In this document: piece by piece, positions 1 to 8,902 of the stretch
Numbering within the stretch: position 1 is the first letter of the stretch
Layout of the letters: every line of letters starts with the position of its first letter
NCBI RefSeq assembly: GCF_017355955.1
Contig: NZ_JAFFID010000004.1
Location: 183,380 to 247,379, forward strand
Direction: 5' to 3'
From: Sabulibacter ruber
GTDB taxonomy: Bacteria > Bacteroidota > Bacteroidia > Cytophagales > Hymenobacteraceae
DNA length: 64,000 nt
Made by a program: the position numbers and the translations under genes
Notes under the pieces: generated by a model
The model's database searches: none
Seen by the model: only the letters and a program-made list of their open reading frames with translations
Told to the model about the DNA's origin: nothing

Positions 1-252
1 AGGTGAGTGATGTAGTTGCGCAGGTATTAGACGAAACCAATAGCGCATTTGACTATTGCTATACCCCTAGACAGCTAACACAGGCGGTACCCCTACGGCT
101 CCAGGGATGGGTTGTGAAATGAGAGGGCCTTTAAGGCAGAGTTCCCCTTTAAAGAAAGCAGGTTCTCGCGTTTCAGGCGTGTTTTCTGAATTTTAGCTTA
201 AAAAGAGAGAATTTGGTTGTGCGTGAAGCTGCCATTAAGGAGAGGACAGAAC
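1..252. other. Intergenic left edge, no gene seen
   Basis: I see no convincing coding frame or structured RNA here. A P40 palindrome lies near its right end (168-204), downstream of the minus-strand Nudix gene. Confidence 0.5.
168..204. repeat. P40 palindrome
   Basis: Half-sites GCGTTTCAGGCGTGTTTTC and GAATTTTAGCTTAAAAAG. The copy lies just 3' of the Nudix gene. Confidence 0.6.
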
Positions 253-1032
253 TCACCAGCCTTCTTTGAACCCGTGTCTGAGGGCATTTTCGTACTTCTC
301 CATATTAAACTTGTACAGGTTGGGGGCTTTGTGCGCGCCTCCTTTTCTGGGTTCCTCCAGTTTGTCCAGTATGTCATAGGCCAGCATCTTCCGGTAGAAG
401 TTTCCGCGGTTCAGCTTTTTGCCCAGAATGATTTCATACAGTTTTTGCAGCTCTGGCATGGTGAACTCAGCGGGCAGCAGATTGTACCCGATGGGTTTGT
501 AGTTCAGTTGCCTTCTTAAGGTTTCCAGCGCTTCCAGAAGGATCTTCTGGTGGTCCATCATCAGGGCTGGCAGATTTTCAATATCCTTCCATTCGCAGGC
601 GCTGGAGAGTTCATCTGGCACAGGAATTACCTCTGTGTAGTCTACCAGCGCATAGAACCCAACAGAGATAAAGCGCTGTTTGTGCCACAGCGTGTCTGGA
701 TACTCCTGGAAGAAGTCCTCAGAGCGGTTCAGCTCAGAAAAGACACTGAACTGCTGAAGGAAAATGTCTTCGGCCCCGGTTCGTTCCTGCAGAATGCGGG
801 CGGCGGCTTGGTTCATGTCCTCGTGCTTGCCCATGTAGCCGCCAGGCAATCCCCATCGGTCCTGGTCTTTCACCTTCAACAGCAGAACCTTAAGGGTGGC
901 ATCATGAAACCCAAAAACTACGCAGTCTATGGAGATATGCGGTATGTAATCCTGCCAGTACAAAGCAGATTTCTGCTCCAGTAAACTTCTCAAGTCTCCC
1001 TGGTTCTCCATGAGGGTTATAGTAGGATTCAC
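253..1032 (-). CDS. NrtR-like Nudix-domain transcriptional regulator
   Basis: Probable sugar- or NAD-metabolism regulator of the NrtR/AraR type: an N-terminal Nudix fold used as a ligand sensor (about residues 30-150) followed by a winged-helix region (about 170-255). The Nudix box at residues 65-86 is degraded: G65, E71, R79, E83 and G86 are kept, but the two glutamates that should sit at 80 and 84 are I80 and R84, which argues against hydrolase activity and for a sensor role. The frame opens with GTG at 1032; an ATG at 1011 (residue 8) is an equally plausible start. It lies downstream of typA but is separated from it by a strong terminator, so it is probably its own unit. The target genes cannot be read from this window. 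Confidence 0.75.
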   Translation of the reverse strand: MNPTITLMENQGDLRSLLEQKSALYWQDYIPHISIDCVVFGFHDATLKVLLLKVKDQDRWGLPGGYMGKHEDMNQAAARILQERTGAEDIFLQQFSVFSELNRSEDFFQEYPDTLWHKQRFISVGFYALVDYTEVIPVPDELSSACEWKDIENLPALMMDHQKILLEALETLRRQLNYKPIGYNLLPAEFTMPELQKLYEIILGKKLNRGNFYRKMLAYDILDKLEEPRKGGAHKAPNLYKFNMEKYENALRHGFKEGW

Positions 1033-1153
1033 AATTTGCTGATTTTGGTCAAGGGCCTTCCGAACCGTTCAGGGGATAACGGTTGCTTGAAGTTACTGCC
1101 GGAAGTTGGTACTTACAACGGGTGGGTAGGCGCTCTTTCTGTTCCTACCATCT

Positions 1154-1189
1154 GTTCTGAGGCAGTTTTCCGCAAAACAGGCGTAAAAC
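1154..1189. repeat. P40 palindrome
   Basis: Half-sites GTTCTGAGGCAGTTTTC and GCAAAACAGGCGTAAAAC. It touches the terminator that starts at 1192. Confidence 0.7.
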
Positions 1190-1191
1190 AA

Positions 1192-1223
1192 AAAAGCCCT
1201 CTTGCAGATGCAAGAGGGCTTTT
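1192..1223 (-). terminator. Bidirectional intrinsic terminator after typA
   Basis: Perfect 15-bp stem (1192-1206 with 1209-1223) around GCCCTCTTGCA, flanked by A and T runs. It ends the minus-strand typA transcript 18 nt past its stop. Confidence 0.9.
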
Positions 1224-1240
1224 CTATAGATAAGTTATGC

Positions 1241-3046
1241 TTAGTTCTCTGAGTTGCCGTAGCGCTTGCGCTCGTTCTCGTCTAAGTAAATCTTACGCAT
1301 TCTGATGCTCTTAGGAGTTACTTCCAGGTACTCATCCTTCTGGATGTATTCCATGGCTTCTTCCAGGGAGAACACTTTCTTAGGCGCAATCTTCACGTTG
1401 TCATCAGAACCGGAGGCACGCATGTTGGTCAGTTTCTTTCCTTTCTGGATGTTCACCACCAGGTCATTGCCCCGGCTGTGCTCGCCAATTACCTGACCCA
1501 TGTACACATCTTCACCCGGCTCCACGAAGAAGATACCGCGGTCTTGCAGTTTGTCAATGGAGTAGGCCGTTCCTGGGCCCGTTTCCATGGCAATCAAAGA
1601 ACCGGCAATACGGCCTGGGATAGTACCTTTGAACGGCTCATACTGCAGGAAGCGGTGGTTCATGATGGCCTCACCGGCAGTGGCGGTCAAGACGTTGTTA
1701 CGCAGACCAATCAAGCCGCGGGCCGGGATGTTGAACTCCAGGTGCTGCAGGTCGCCTTTCGGCTCCATGATGGTCAGTTCGCCTTTGCGCATGGTTACCA
1801 GTTCAATTACTTTACCAGCGGTTTCTTCTGGCACGTCCACTACCAGGTGCTCTACCGGCTCGTGTTTTTGGCCGTCAATTTCTTTGAAGATAACCTGTGG
1901 CTGACCTACCTGTAACTCGTAGCCTTCACGACGCATGGTCTCAATCAACACAGACAAGTGCAGAATACCACGGCCGTACACCAGGAACTGGTCTTCACGG
2001 TCGGTCTCGTCTACGCGCAGGGCCAGGTTTTTCTCGGTTTCTTTGAACAGACGGTCGCGCAGGTGACGGGAAGTCACAAACTTACCTTCTTTCCCGAAGA
2101 ACGGAGAGTTGTTGATGGTGAAGAGCATGTTCATGGTTGGCTCATCAATGGCGATGCGGTCCATCGGCTCTGGGTTCTCGAAATCAGCCAGGGTATCGCC
2201 AATGTCAAAGCCTTCAATACCGGTCACGGCGCAGATCTCACCGGCGGCTACTTCGGCCACCTTCACTTTGCCAAGACCTTCAAATACCTGAAGTTCTTTG
2301 ATCTTCACTTTCTTGATAGAACCATCGCGCTTGCAAAGGCTCATGTTGGCTCCCTCTTTCAGGACACCGCGGTGCACGCGCCCAATGGCGATACGGCCCA
2401 CGAAAGAAGAGTAATCCAGAGAGGTTACCTGCATCTGCGGCGTACCTTCACGGAACGGGGCAGGAGGGATCACCTCAATAATAGCATCCAATAAAGGAGT
2501 GATGTCTTCGGTTGGCTGCATCCAGTCGCGGCTCATCCAGCCTTGCTTGCTGGAGCCGTACAGGGTCACGAAGTCCAGCTGGTCTTCAGTGGCATCCAGG
2601 TTGAACATGAGGTCAAATACAGACTCATGCACCTCGTCTGGGCGGCAGTTCTCTTTGTCTACTTTATTTACTACCACAATTGGCTTAAGGCCCAACTGGA
2701 TAGCTTTTCCTAGCACGAAACGGGTCTGGGGCATAGGACCTTCAAAGGCGTCCACCAGCAACAGAACCCCATCGGCCATCTTCAATACACGCTCTACTTC
2801 CCCTCCAAAGTCGGCGTGACCAGGAGTATCGATGATGTTGATTTTAACATCTTTGTACCGAACGGACACGTTTTTGGAAACGATGGTAATGCCGCGTTCC
2901 CGCTCCAGGTCGTTGTTGTCCAGGATCAGGTCGTCAAACTGTTGGTGTGCGTCAAAAATCTTTGAAGCATGGATGATTTTGTCTACCAACGTGGTTTTAC
3001 CGTGGTCCACGTGGGCAATAATCGCGATGTTGCGGATATTTTGCAT
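1241..3046 (-). CDS. typA: Ribosome-associated translational GTPase TypA/BipA
   Basis: Translation-factor GTPase of the EF-G/LepA superfamily that acts on the ribosome, mainly in subunit assembly and under stress. The P-loop AHVDHGKTTL is at residues 11-20, switch I RGITI near 51-55, and DTPGHADF near 75; EF-Tu-like and EF-G-like domains and the BipA-specific C-terminal domain follow. The 601-residue length is normal for the family. The start is supported by a TACCTTTG promoter box 20 nt upstream, which leaves a short leader. It is monocistronic, bounded by that promoter and the terminator at 1192-1223. Identification is secure. Confidence 0.97.
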   Translation of the reverse strand: MQNIRNIAIIAHVDHGKTTLVDKIIHASKIFDAHQQFDDLILDNNDLERERGITIVSKNVSVRYKDVKINIIDTPGHADFGGEVERVLKMADGVLLLVDAFEGPMPQTRFVLGKAIQLGLKPIVVVNKVDKENCRPDEVHESVFDLMFNLDATEDQLDFVTLYGSSKQGWMSRDWMQPTEDITPLLDAIIEVIPPAPFREGTPQMQVTSLDYSSFVGRIAIGRVHRGVLKEGANMSLCKRDGSIKKVKIKELQVFEGLGKVKVAEVAAGEICAVTGIEGFDIGDTLADFENPEPMDRIAIDEPTMNMLFTINNSPFFGKEGKFVTSRHLRDRLFKETEKNLALRVDETDREDQFLVYGRGILHLSVLIETMRREGYELQVGQPQVIFKEIDGQKHEPVEHLVVDVPEETAGKVIELVTMRKGELTIMEPKGDLQHLEFNIPARGLIGLRNNVLTATAGEAIMNHRFLQYEPFKGTIPGRIAGSLIAMETGPGTAYSIDKLQDRGIFFVEPGEDVYMGQVIGEHSRGNDLVVNIQKGKKLTNMRASGSDDNVKIAPKKVFSLEEAMEYIQKDEYLEVTPKSIRMRKIYLDENERKRYGNSEN

Positions 3047-3613
3047 TAGAGGTTATTTTCAGGCCGCAAAGGTAAGGTTTTTCTTAGGCTTTTCTATACT
3101 TATTCTGAAAAACCCCTTTTGCCCAACCACTTACGGGTAATTGCTTAAGGTATAAAACACCTGTAAGGGTAGGCTAAGTTCCGGGGAGGTTCTATTCTCT
3201 TGGAGAAGATATTTTCAAGGAACGGCTTGCTATTCTCCCCAACAATCATTAGTTTTTCTATGGCTTTTATAAGCTGTTTTCTCGTATACAAGAGGGTAGG
3301 ACTGATTACCGCAATATTCTAATTTGCCTAAGATGAAGTACTTAGGCGTTCTTACCAATAGTCCTATATCCAGTGAACTGTTGTTGCCCCAATGCTGAGC
3401 GTGTAATTTTTTCTTTACACCAGGTGAATTACTGACTATCAGAAAAGTCAATATTGTATTAAAACGTTTGGATTTCCTTTGCGTAATGAGCGCATCTGAA
3501 CGTACCTTTACCTTACAATATTTCAGTCTGCGGAGGGGAGAGGCGTTTGAAAAAAGGCGTGGAAGAATCCACGACCTACTGTATCTATCTACATCTTTTT
3601 ATACCCATATTGT
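3047..3613. other. Intergenic, typA promoter, no gene
   Basis: Divergent spacer between typA and the DUF3050 gene. Apart from the typA -7 box I see no structured RNA. A 73-residue frame at 3230-3451 (minus) resembles no family and looks like chance. Confidence 0.5.
3067..3074 (-). promoter_or_regulatory. typA promoter, -7 box TACCTTTG
   Basis: Exact match to the Bacteroidota -7 consensus TAnnTTTG on the minus strand, ending 20 nt before the typA ATG. No clear TTTG -33 element. Confidence 0.7.
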
Positions 3614-4438
3614 ATGCCCCTAACCTCGGAGAAAACCGGTTATTCCCCCTCTCTTTCGCCAATTTACCAGGAAAGGATAAACTGGCTGCAGCAGGAACTA
3701 CGCCCGCACCGCGAAGCGCTCATGCAGCACCCACTGTATGAGTCTATTTATGATCTGGCAGACCTGCGGGTTTTCATGGAGAGCCACATCTTTGCCGTCT
3801 GGGATTTCATGAGCCTGCTGAAAAGCCTGCAGCGCCACTTAACCTGTGTGGATGTACCCTGGACCCCGCACGGCAGCCCCTCTAACCGCAGGCTCATCAA
3901 TGAGATTGTGCTGGAGGAAGAAACCGATGTAGACCCTGAAGGCAACCCCATCAGCCACTTTGAACTGTATGTACGGGCTATGGAAGAGTGCGGCGCCGAT
4001 ACCCGCCTGATCCATGAGTTCATGGCCGGTTTGCACCAGGGCAAATCTGTGTTCACCCAATTAGAGAACCTGCCGGTGCCGGGCAACACCCGTGATTTCG
4101 TGAAGCACACCTTCCAAATCATCCAGAGCGGGCAACCGCACCGCATTGCCGCCGCATTCACCTTTGGCCGCGAGGATGTGATCCCGGATATGTTCCGTTG
4201 CCTCATCGGTGACCTGAACCGCCGCTACCCCGGTACCCTGGACACCTTCCAGTACTATATGGACCGCCACATTCAGCTGGATGACGAGATTCACTCGCCG
4301 CTGGCCATGAAAATGGTGTCTGAACTGTGCGGCGATGACGAGCACAAGTGGGAAGAATGCCGCGAGGAAGCCGTGGCCTGCCAGCGCATGCGCCTGCACC
4401 TGTGGGATGGTATTTTGGCTAAGATCAAACGCCACTAG
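3614..4438 (+). CDS. DUF3050 family (haem-oxygenase-like fold) protein
   Basis: This 274-residue protein resembles the DUF3050 family: an all-helical, haem-oxygenase-like fold, many conserved histidines and acidic residues, and motifs such as HPLYESI, MESHIFAVWDFM and PRHI-type helices (here MDRHIQLDDEIHSPLA). Members of this superfamily often bind iron or oxidise small molecules, but no reaction is established for this one. The start ATG at 3614 precedes the first conserved helix by about 15 residues. It is followed 62 nt later by a small hypothetical gene and then a small lipoprotein on the same strand, which may be one transcript ending at 5217-5262. Family assignment is fairly sure, function unknown. 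Confidence 0.8.
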   Translation: MPLTSEKTGYSPSLSPIYQERINWLQQELRPHREALMQHPLYESIYDLADLRVFMESHIFAVWDFMSLLKSLQRHLTCVDVPWTPHGSPSNRRLINEIVLEEETDVDPEGNPISHFELYVRAMEECGADTRLIHEFMAGLHQGKSVFTQLENLPVPGNTRDFVKHTFQIIQSGQPHRIAAAFTFGREDVIPDMFRCLIGDLNRRYPGTLDTFQYYMDRHIQLDDEIHSPLAMKMVSELCGDDEHKWEECREEAVACQRMRLHLWDGILAKIKRH

Positions 4439-4500
4439 GCTTTAAATCCTTTGCCCGTGTGTTGACGTACTGGTAAGCACAGACCTTAACACATACAACT

Positions 4501-4806
4501 ATGGATTTAGAGAACCTGAGCTCCAACAGCGAGAATATAGAGAACACCGGTTACCTTATATTAAAGGCCTTCAAAGTGAAAGGCACGCAGGCCGAGGAAG
4601 TACTGGGTTGGGACGAGATTTATCCTTTCCTGCACCAGGAAGACGATAAACTCCACTACCGCGATGTGCAGAAACGCGCCGAGGAACACTTGCGCAACCA
4701 AGGCTATGCCACCCCAGACCCCGCCGGTCTGCGGCTGACTCCGGTAGGCTACAAAGCCGTGCAGGAACTGGAAGATGAGGACTTAAGCCAAAGCAACGCC
4801 CGTTAA
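4501..4806 (+). CDS. Small hypothetical protein, possible winged helix
   Basis: I do not recognise a family. The 101-residue acidic protein has a helical N-terminus, a central DEIYPFL and RDVQKRAEEHLRNQGY helix pair and a strand-like segment GLRLTPVGYKAVQEL. That pattern is reminiscent of a winged-helix or PadR-type fold but lacks a clear basic recognition helix. Coding bias (GC-rich third positions) matches the neighbours, supporting a real gene. It lies 62 nt after the DUF3050 gene and 11 nt before the lipoprotein gene, so the three may be co-transcribed. Confidence 0.6.
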   Translation: MDLENLSSNSENIENTGYLILKAFKVKGTQAEEVLGWDEIYPFLHQEDDKLHYRDVQKRAEEHLRNQGYATPDPAGLRLTPVGYKAVQELEDEDLSQSNAR

Positions 4807-4817
4807 CCAGAAAAGCC

Positions 4818-5180
4818 ATGCAGACGTTTTGGAGGAGATTTTGGGAAAGAGGGCGGAAAACGGCTGTCATGTTTCTTTGCCCATTGGCGTGCAGTTTGTG
4901 GGTGGCAGCCTGCACCTCGGCCCGCGACAATCCGGCCTTGGAAGTAGCAGAGCCGCAGCGTACGTACCGGGCCACGCCCACCGTGCAGGAAATGAACCAG
5001 CAGGCCAGTCACGTGAACCGGAAACTGAACATAGAGGACCGGAATCCTAACTCGCCGGGAAACCACACACCTGCCATGCGCAGCCAGAAAATTCTGCCGG
5101 GGCGGCAACCGGTAGCGCCAGACACCATCCGGCGCCCAGCCATGCCCCCCAGGGTAAACACCACCGGCGGAGAACAATAG
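4818..5180 (+). CDS. Small proline-rich lipoprotein
   Basis: No family recognised. The 120-residue product has a basic N-terminus, a hydrophobic stretch and a lipobox VAAC with the acylated cysteine at residue 32, so it should be exported and anchored by lipid. The mature part is short, polar and rich in proline, arginine and asparagine, with no predicted domain, and is probably disordered. It is the last gene before a strong terminator. Its coding reality rests on the lipobox, the neighbour spacing and a well-placed downstream terminator. Confidence 0.6.
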   Translation: MQTFWRRFWERGRKTAVMFLCPLACSLWVAACTSARDNPALEVAEPQRTYRATPTVQEMNQQASHVNRKLNIEDRNPNSPGNHTPAMRSQKILPGRQPVAPDTIRRPAMPPRVNTTGGEQ

Positions 5181-5222
5181 AACCTGTTTTCACGGCATAT
5201 TCTGAAAAACACCCAGAAAACG
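5181..5222. repeat. P40 palindrome, diverged copy
   Basis: Half-sites AACCTGTTTTCACGGC and GAAAAACACCCAGAAAACG. It lies between the lipoprotein stop and the terminator, overlapping the terminator's first bases. Confidence 0.45.
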
Positions 5223-5262
5223 CCGCTTCTCTCGTGCATGTGCACGGAAGAAGCGGCGTTTT
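5217..5262 (+). terminator. Intrinsic terminator
   Basis: Stem AAAACGCCGCTTCT (5217-5230) pairs with 5249-5262. The loop contains a second small palindrome GTGCATGTGCAC, and a T run follows. It ends the 3614-5180 gene group. Confidence 0.9.
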
Positions 5263-5462
5263 TGCTTTAGGCTGCTGGTAGGTTAAATAGAATTCGGCAA
5301 GGCCATTGATGCTTTGGTTACACACTTAGCAGTTCTGTTAAGATCAGGTTAAAAAGCCTCTGAAGTTCAACTTAGATAACCAACTTCCTGAAAGCTAGTA
5401 CACTACTTTAAGCTCGGGCTTAGTTGAGGCTAACCGTAAACTCCTGCTAAGGTGGAGATTCT

Positions 5463-5500
5463 GATTTCAGGCTGTTTTTGGCAAAGCAGGCCCGAAACGT
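5463..5500. repeat. P40 palindrome
   Basis: Half-sites GATTTCAGGCTGTTTTTG and GCAAAGCAGGCCCGAAACG, located just upstream of the metG promoter. Confidence 0.65.
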
Positions 5501-5551
5501 GCCAGTAAGCCCTTGCCCTGGCAACACGCCCACCAATGAGTACCTATTTAC

Positions 5552-5559
5552 TATATTTG
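5552..5559 (+). promoter_or_regulatory. metG promoter, -7 box TATATTTG
   Basis: TAnnTTTG match 18 nt before the ATG at 5578. Because it lies downstream of an earlier in-frame ATG (5536), it decides the start of metG. Confidence 0.75.
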
Positions 5560-5577
5560 CAGCATAACCTATACAAC

Positions 5578-7626
5578 ATGGCTGAAACCACCTATCCACA
5601 AAGATATACCCTTACCGCGGCGCTGCCCTACGCCAACGGTCCCGTGCACATTGGGCACCTGGCCGGCGTGTACATTCCCGCCGATATCTACGCCCGTTAC
5701 CTGCGCTCGCGCGGCCGTGATGTGAAGTTTGTCTGCGGCTCAGATGAGCACGGCGTTCCTATCACCATTCGGGCCAAAAAAGAAGGCATCACGCCACAGC
5801 AGGCCGTGGACAAGTACCACGAGCTGATCAAGAAATCCTTCGCCGATTTCAACATCTCCTTTGATATCTATTCCCGCACCTCGTCGCAGACACACCGCGA
5901 GGTGTCTTCCGGTTTCTTCCTGAAACTCTACAACGAGGGCAAGTTTATTGAGCAGACCACCCAGCAGTACTATGACGAGAAAGCCCAGCAGTTCCTCGCC
6001 GACCGCTACATTGTGGGTACCTGCCCCAAGTGCGGCAACGAGAACGCCTACGGCGACCAGTGCGAAAGCTGCGGAACCTCTTTGAACGCCACTGACCTGA
6101 TCAACCCGAAAAGCACCCTGAGCGGCGAGCCGCCCGTGCTGCGCGATACCAAGCACTGGTACCTGCCGCTGGACCAATACGAGGCCTGGCTGCGCGAGTG
6201 GATTGTGGATGGCCACAAGAATGACTGGAAAACGAACGTGTACGGCCAGTGCAAAAGCTGGATCGATCAAGGATTGCAGCCCCGCGCCGTAACCCGTGAC
6301 CTGGACTGGGGCGTGCCCGTGCCGGTAGAAGGTGCCGAGGGAAAAGTGCTCTACGTGTGGTTTGATGCGCCTATTGGCTATATCTCCGCTACCAAAGACC
6401 TCACGCCGGACTGGGAAACCTACTGGAAAGACCAGGGCACCAAGTTGGTGCACTTCATAGGGAAGGACAACATTGTTTTCCACTGCATCATCTTCCCGGC
6501 CATGCTCAAGGCCCACGGAGATTACGTGCTCCCCGACAACGTGCCCGCCAACGAGTTCCTGAACCTGGAAGGCAACAAAATCTCCACCTCCCGCAACTGG
6601 GCGGTGTGGCTGCACGAGTACCTGGAAGAACTGCCCGGCAAAGCCGATGTATTGCGTTACGTGCTTTGCGCCAATGCTCCCGAGACCAAAGACAACGACT
6701 TCACCTGGAAAGATTTCCAGGCCCGCAACAACAACGAACTGCTGGCCATCTTCGGGAACTTCATCAACCGGGTGGTGGTGCTCACCAATAAATACTACAA
6801 AGGAAAAGTTCCTAGTCGCCAAGCCGTATTAGACCCAATTGATGTAGCTATAATAACTGAGCTTGAAGGATATCCAGAATCAATTGCTGCCTCCCTTGAG
6901 AAGTACCGTTTCAAGGAAGCCTTGGGTGAGTTGATGAACCTGGCGCGCCTGGGTAACAAATACCTCGCAGACACCGAGCCTTGGAAACTGATCAAGACCG
7001 ATGCCGCCCGCGTAGAAACCATCATGAACATCGCGTTGCAGATCTCAGCTAGCCTGACCATCTTGTCTGAGCCGTTCTTGCCGGAAACGGCCGGTAAACT
7101 GGCAGCCATGCTGAACTACACGCCGGGCAAGTGGGACGAGGCGGGTTCACCTGATCTCATTCCTTCGGGGCACACCATCGGCGAAGCCGCGTTGCTGTTT
7201 GAGAAGATTGAGGATGCCGTGATTGAGGCGCAGGTGCAGAAACTGCTTAATACCAAAAAGGAGAACGAGCTGGCGAATGCCGTGGCGGCGCCATCAAAGG
7301 AGAACATCAACTTCGATGATTTCTCCAAGATCGATATCCGCATTGGGACCATCCTGGAAGCTGAGAAAGTGGCCAAAACCAAGAAGCTACTGAAGCTGAA
7401 AGTAGACACCGGCATTGACCAGCGTACCATTGTGAGCGGCATTGCCGAGCACTTCAACCCCGAGGAAATCATCGGGCAGCAGGTGAGCGTGCTAGTGAAT
7501 CTGGCGCCGCGCGAGATCAAAGGCATTGTGAGCCAGGGCATGCTCCTGATGGCCGAAAACGCCGACGGATCTCTGGCTTTTATGCAGCCATCCAAGCCAA
7601 TTGTGAACGGCGGTGGAGTCTCTTAG
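5578..7626 (+). CDS. metG: Methionyl-tRNA synthetase with C-terminal tRNA-binding domain
   Basis: Cytosolic class I aminoacyl-tRNA synthetase that charges tRNA-Met. Numbered from the ATG at 5578, the HIGH motif is at 24-27, a four-cysteine zinc knuckle (CPKC...CESC) lies near 145-165, and the KMSKS loop is KISTS near 335. The anticodon-binding helical domain follows, and an EMAP/Trbp111-like OB-fold occupies the last 110 residues (FSKIDIRIGTI onward), giving the dimeric form. The frame is open to an ATG at 5536, but the TATATTTG promoter box sits between the two, so 5578 is the start; the protein is then 682 residues. The gene ends in a shared terminator facing the PhyH gene. Confidence 0.97.
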   Translation: MAETTYPQRYTLTAALPYANGPVHIGHLAGVYIPADIYARYLRSRGRDVKFVCGSDEHGVPITIRAKKEGITPQQAVDKYHELIKKSFADFNISFDIYSRTSSQTHREVSSGFFLKLYNEGKFIEQTTQQYYDEKAQQFLADRYIVGTCPKCGNENAYGDQCESCGTSLNATDLINPKSTLSGEPPVLRDTKHWYLPLDQYEAWLREWIVDGHKNDWKTNVYGQCKSWIDQGLQPRAVTRDLDWGVPVPVEGAEGKVLYVWFDAPIGYISATKDLTPDWETYWKDQGTKLVHFIGKDNIVFHCIIFPAMLKAHGDYVLPDNVPANEFLNLEGNKISTSRNWAVWLHEYLEELPGKADVLRYVLCANAPETKDNDFTWKDFQARNNNELLAIFGNFINRVVVLTNKYYKGKVPSRQAVLDPIDVAIITELEGYPESIAASLEKYRFKEALGELMNLARLGNKYLADTEPWKLIKTDAARVETIMNIALQISASLTILSEPFLPETAGKLAAMLNYTPGKWDEAGSPDLIPSGHTIGEAALLFEKIEDAVIEAQVQKLLNTKKENELANAVAAPSKENINFDDFSKIDIRIGTILEAEKVAKTKKLLKLKVDTGIDQRTIVSGIAEHFNPEEIIGQQVSVLVNLAPREIKGIVSQGMLLMAENADGSLAFMQPSKPIVNGGGVS

Positions 7627-7645
7627 TAAATAGGAAATATATTAA

Positions 7646-7686
7646 GCGTTTCAGGCTTTCTTTGCCAGAAACACGCTTAAAACAGA
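7646..7686. repeat. P40 palindrome
   Basis: Half-sites GCGTTTCAGGCTTTCTTTG and CAGAAACACGCTTAAAACAG. It lies between the metG stop and the terminator at 7691. Confidence 0.6.
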
Positions 7687-7690
7687 AGCT

Positions 7691-7733
7691 AAACAAAAAG
7701 CCTCGCTGATTACGTCAGCGAGGCTTTTTGTTT
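7691..7733. terminator. Bidirectional terminator, metG / PhyH gene
   Basis: Perfect 19-bp stem (7691-7709 with 7715-7733) with A and T flanks, serving two convergent genes. Its right arm reaches the stop codon of the minus-strand gene. Confidence 0.93.
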
Positions 7734-8739
7734 AGTCATCATCCCGTAGGCTGAAGTGGTGTTGAAATTCTTTCGGAATAAGGGCCGGCCGTTGCGTAAT
7801 CTCGTGGTAACAGATGGCATCCTGGGCGTAGTAGTGGATCACCATGCTTTTACGGGTAGCCGCCGGGTTAAGGATAGGGCAGCCGCCGTGCAGCAGGTTT
7901 GCATGCCAGACAAACACATCGCCTTTCCTGGCATAGAATATCTCTTGCTCCAGCTGTTTCTCCTGGATGATTTCGCTGATGCGTTTCTCATAGTTAGGAT
8001 ACGCATGATCCCCGATTCTGAGAGCAGAGCTGCCGCTGTTAAAATCGGGGTTCAGGACATAGGGTAATTTATGGCTGCCCGGGTAGTAGAACAAGGGGCC
8101 ATTCTCTGGGGTAATGTCTTCCAGGGCAATCCAGGCGGCTACCAGATATCCCAACGGATAAGTGGTCATGTGAATGGAGTCTGAATGGGCTTTTTGTTCG
8201 CTGCCTTTGAGAAAATTGATGCTTTGAAACGGAATTACTTTTTTCCCTAGCAGAAACTCCAGTACGTGCAGGAGCTCGGGTTTATGCACTACATCGCCTA
8301 TCACTTTTGACTGCCGAAAGGCGAACATGATTTTGCGTTTGGTGTAGTTGAAGTCTACCTCTTTGCGCTGCAGCATCTTGTCAATTTCCTGATTGATGCT
8401 GTCTACGGAGCTCTCAGGTAAAAACTTGTCCAGGATAAGATAACCCTTGTCAGGCCATTGTTGCAACTGCTCCCGTACGGGTGCCGGGAAAGAGCTTAAC
8501 TGTGGGTGAGAAGCCAGTTGCTGCGATGCCGCAGGGCGGTCTAGCCAAGGGCCGGGCTGAGGCGGCAGTTTTGCAAAATCAACACTGGAAACGGGAGCAT
8601 AGATAGGCTTCTTTACCCCAAATTTTTTATAGATAGCCCGGTTGTGCTTTAACTCTGGGAGGTGCAGCAGGTTATTGACAATGTAAACGGCCTTTAACGT
8701 CCGCAGAAAGCCTGTGTATTTCTGGAGAAGCTTCTTCAT
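7732..8739 (-). CDS. Phytanoyl-CoA dioxygenase (PhyH) family oxygenase
   Basis: Likely Fe(II)/2-oxoglutarate-dependent oxygenase of the PhyH superfamily (335 residues). The iron triad is visible as HSD (in KAHSDSIH) and the distal histidine in WHANLLHGG, with an arginine (TRKSMVIHYY) placed to bind 2-oxoglutarate. A NGPLFYYPGSHK segment between them is typical of the jelly-roll core. The N-terminal 100 residues are less conserved and helical. The substrate is unknown; the adjacent glycosyltransferase-like gene on the same strand hints at small-molecule or surface-glycan tailoring, but this is only proximity. A degenerate promoter box (TATCTTTC) lies about 17 nt upstream of the ATG. Confidence 0.85.
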   Translation of the reverse strand: MKKLLQKYTGFLRTLKAVYIVNNLLHLPELKHNRAIYKKFGVKKPIYAPVSSVDFAKLPPQPGPWLDRPAASQQLASHPQLSSFPAPVREQLQQWPDKGYLILDKFLPESSVDSINQEIDKMLQRKEVDFNYTKRKIMFAFRQSKVIGDVVHKPELLHVLEFLLGKKVIPFQSINFLKGSEQKAHSDSIHMTTYPLGYLVAAWIALEDITPENGPLFYYPGSHKLPYVLNPDFNSGSSALRIGDHAYPNYEKRISEIIQEKQLEQEIFYARKGDVFVWHANLLHGGCPILNPAATRKSMVIHYYAQDAICYHEITQRPALIPKEFQHHFSLRDDD

Positions 8740-8902
8740 AAACTACAATGAATACGAAAGATATGCTTTTTACCCAAATACAGGCTAGTCATAGGGGCCG
8801 ATGGCTGCAGGAAAGGCTTCTATATGGTTTCTGCTTTACACCCGTGCCTGCACCAGTTACTCACCAAATATAAGCAGGTCTTTGCGCTTGAAGGCCCGCC
8901 GC

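Noticed and set aside
3230..3451. 73-residue minus-strand frame between typA and the DUF3050 gene
   Set aside because: No similarity, no promoter box, and low-complexity composition; likely chance.
5336..5353. Direct repeat matching the Pho-box pattern in minus orientation (TTAAC-N6-TTAACA)
   Set aside because: The sequence matches, but there is no -7 box at the expected distance and no minus-strand gene close by; probably chance or an orphan site.
5740..6822. 360-residue frame antisense to metG
   Set aside because: It mirrors the conserved metG frame on the other strand. This is the usual shadow of a GC-rich gene, with no family resemblance.
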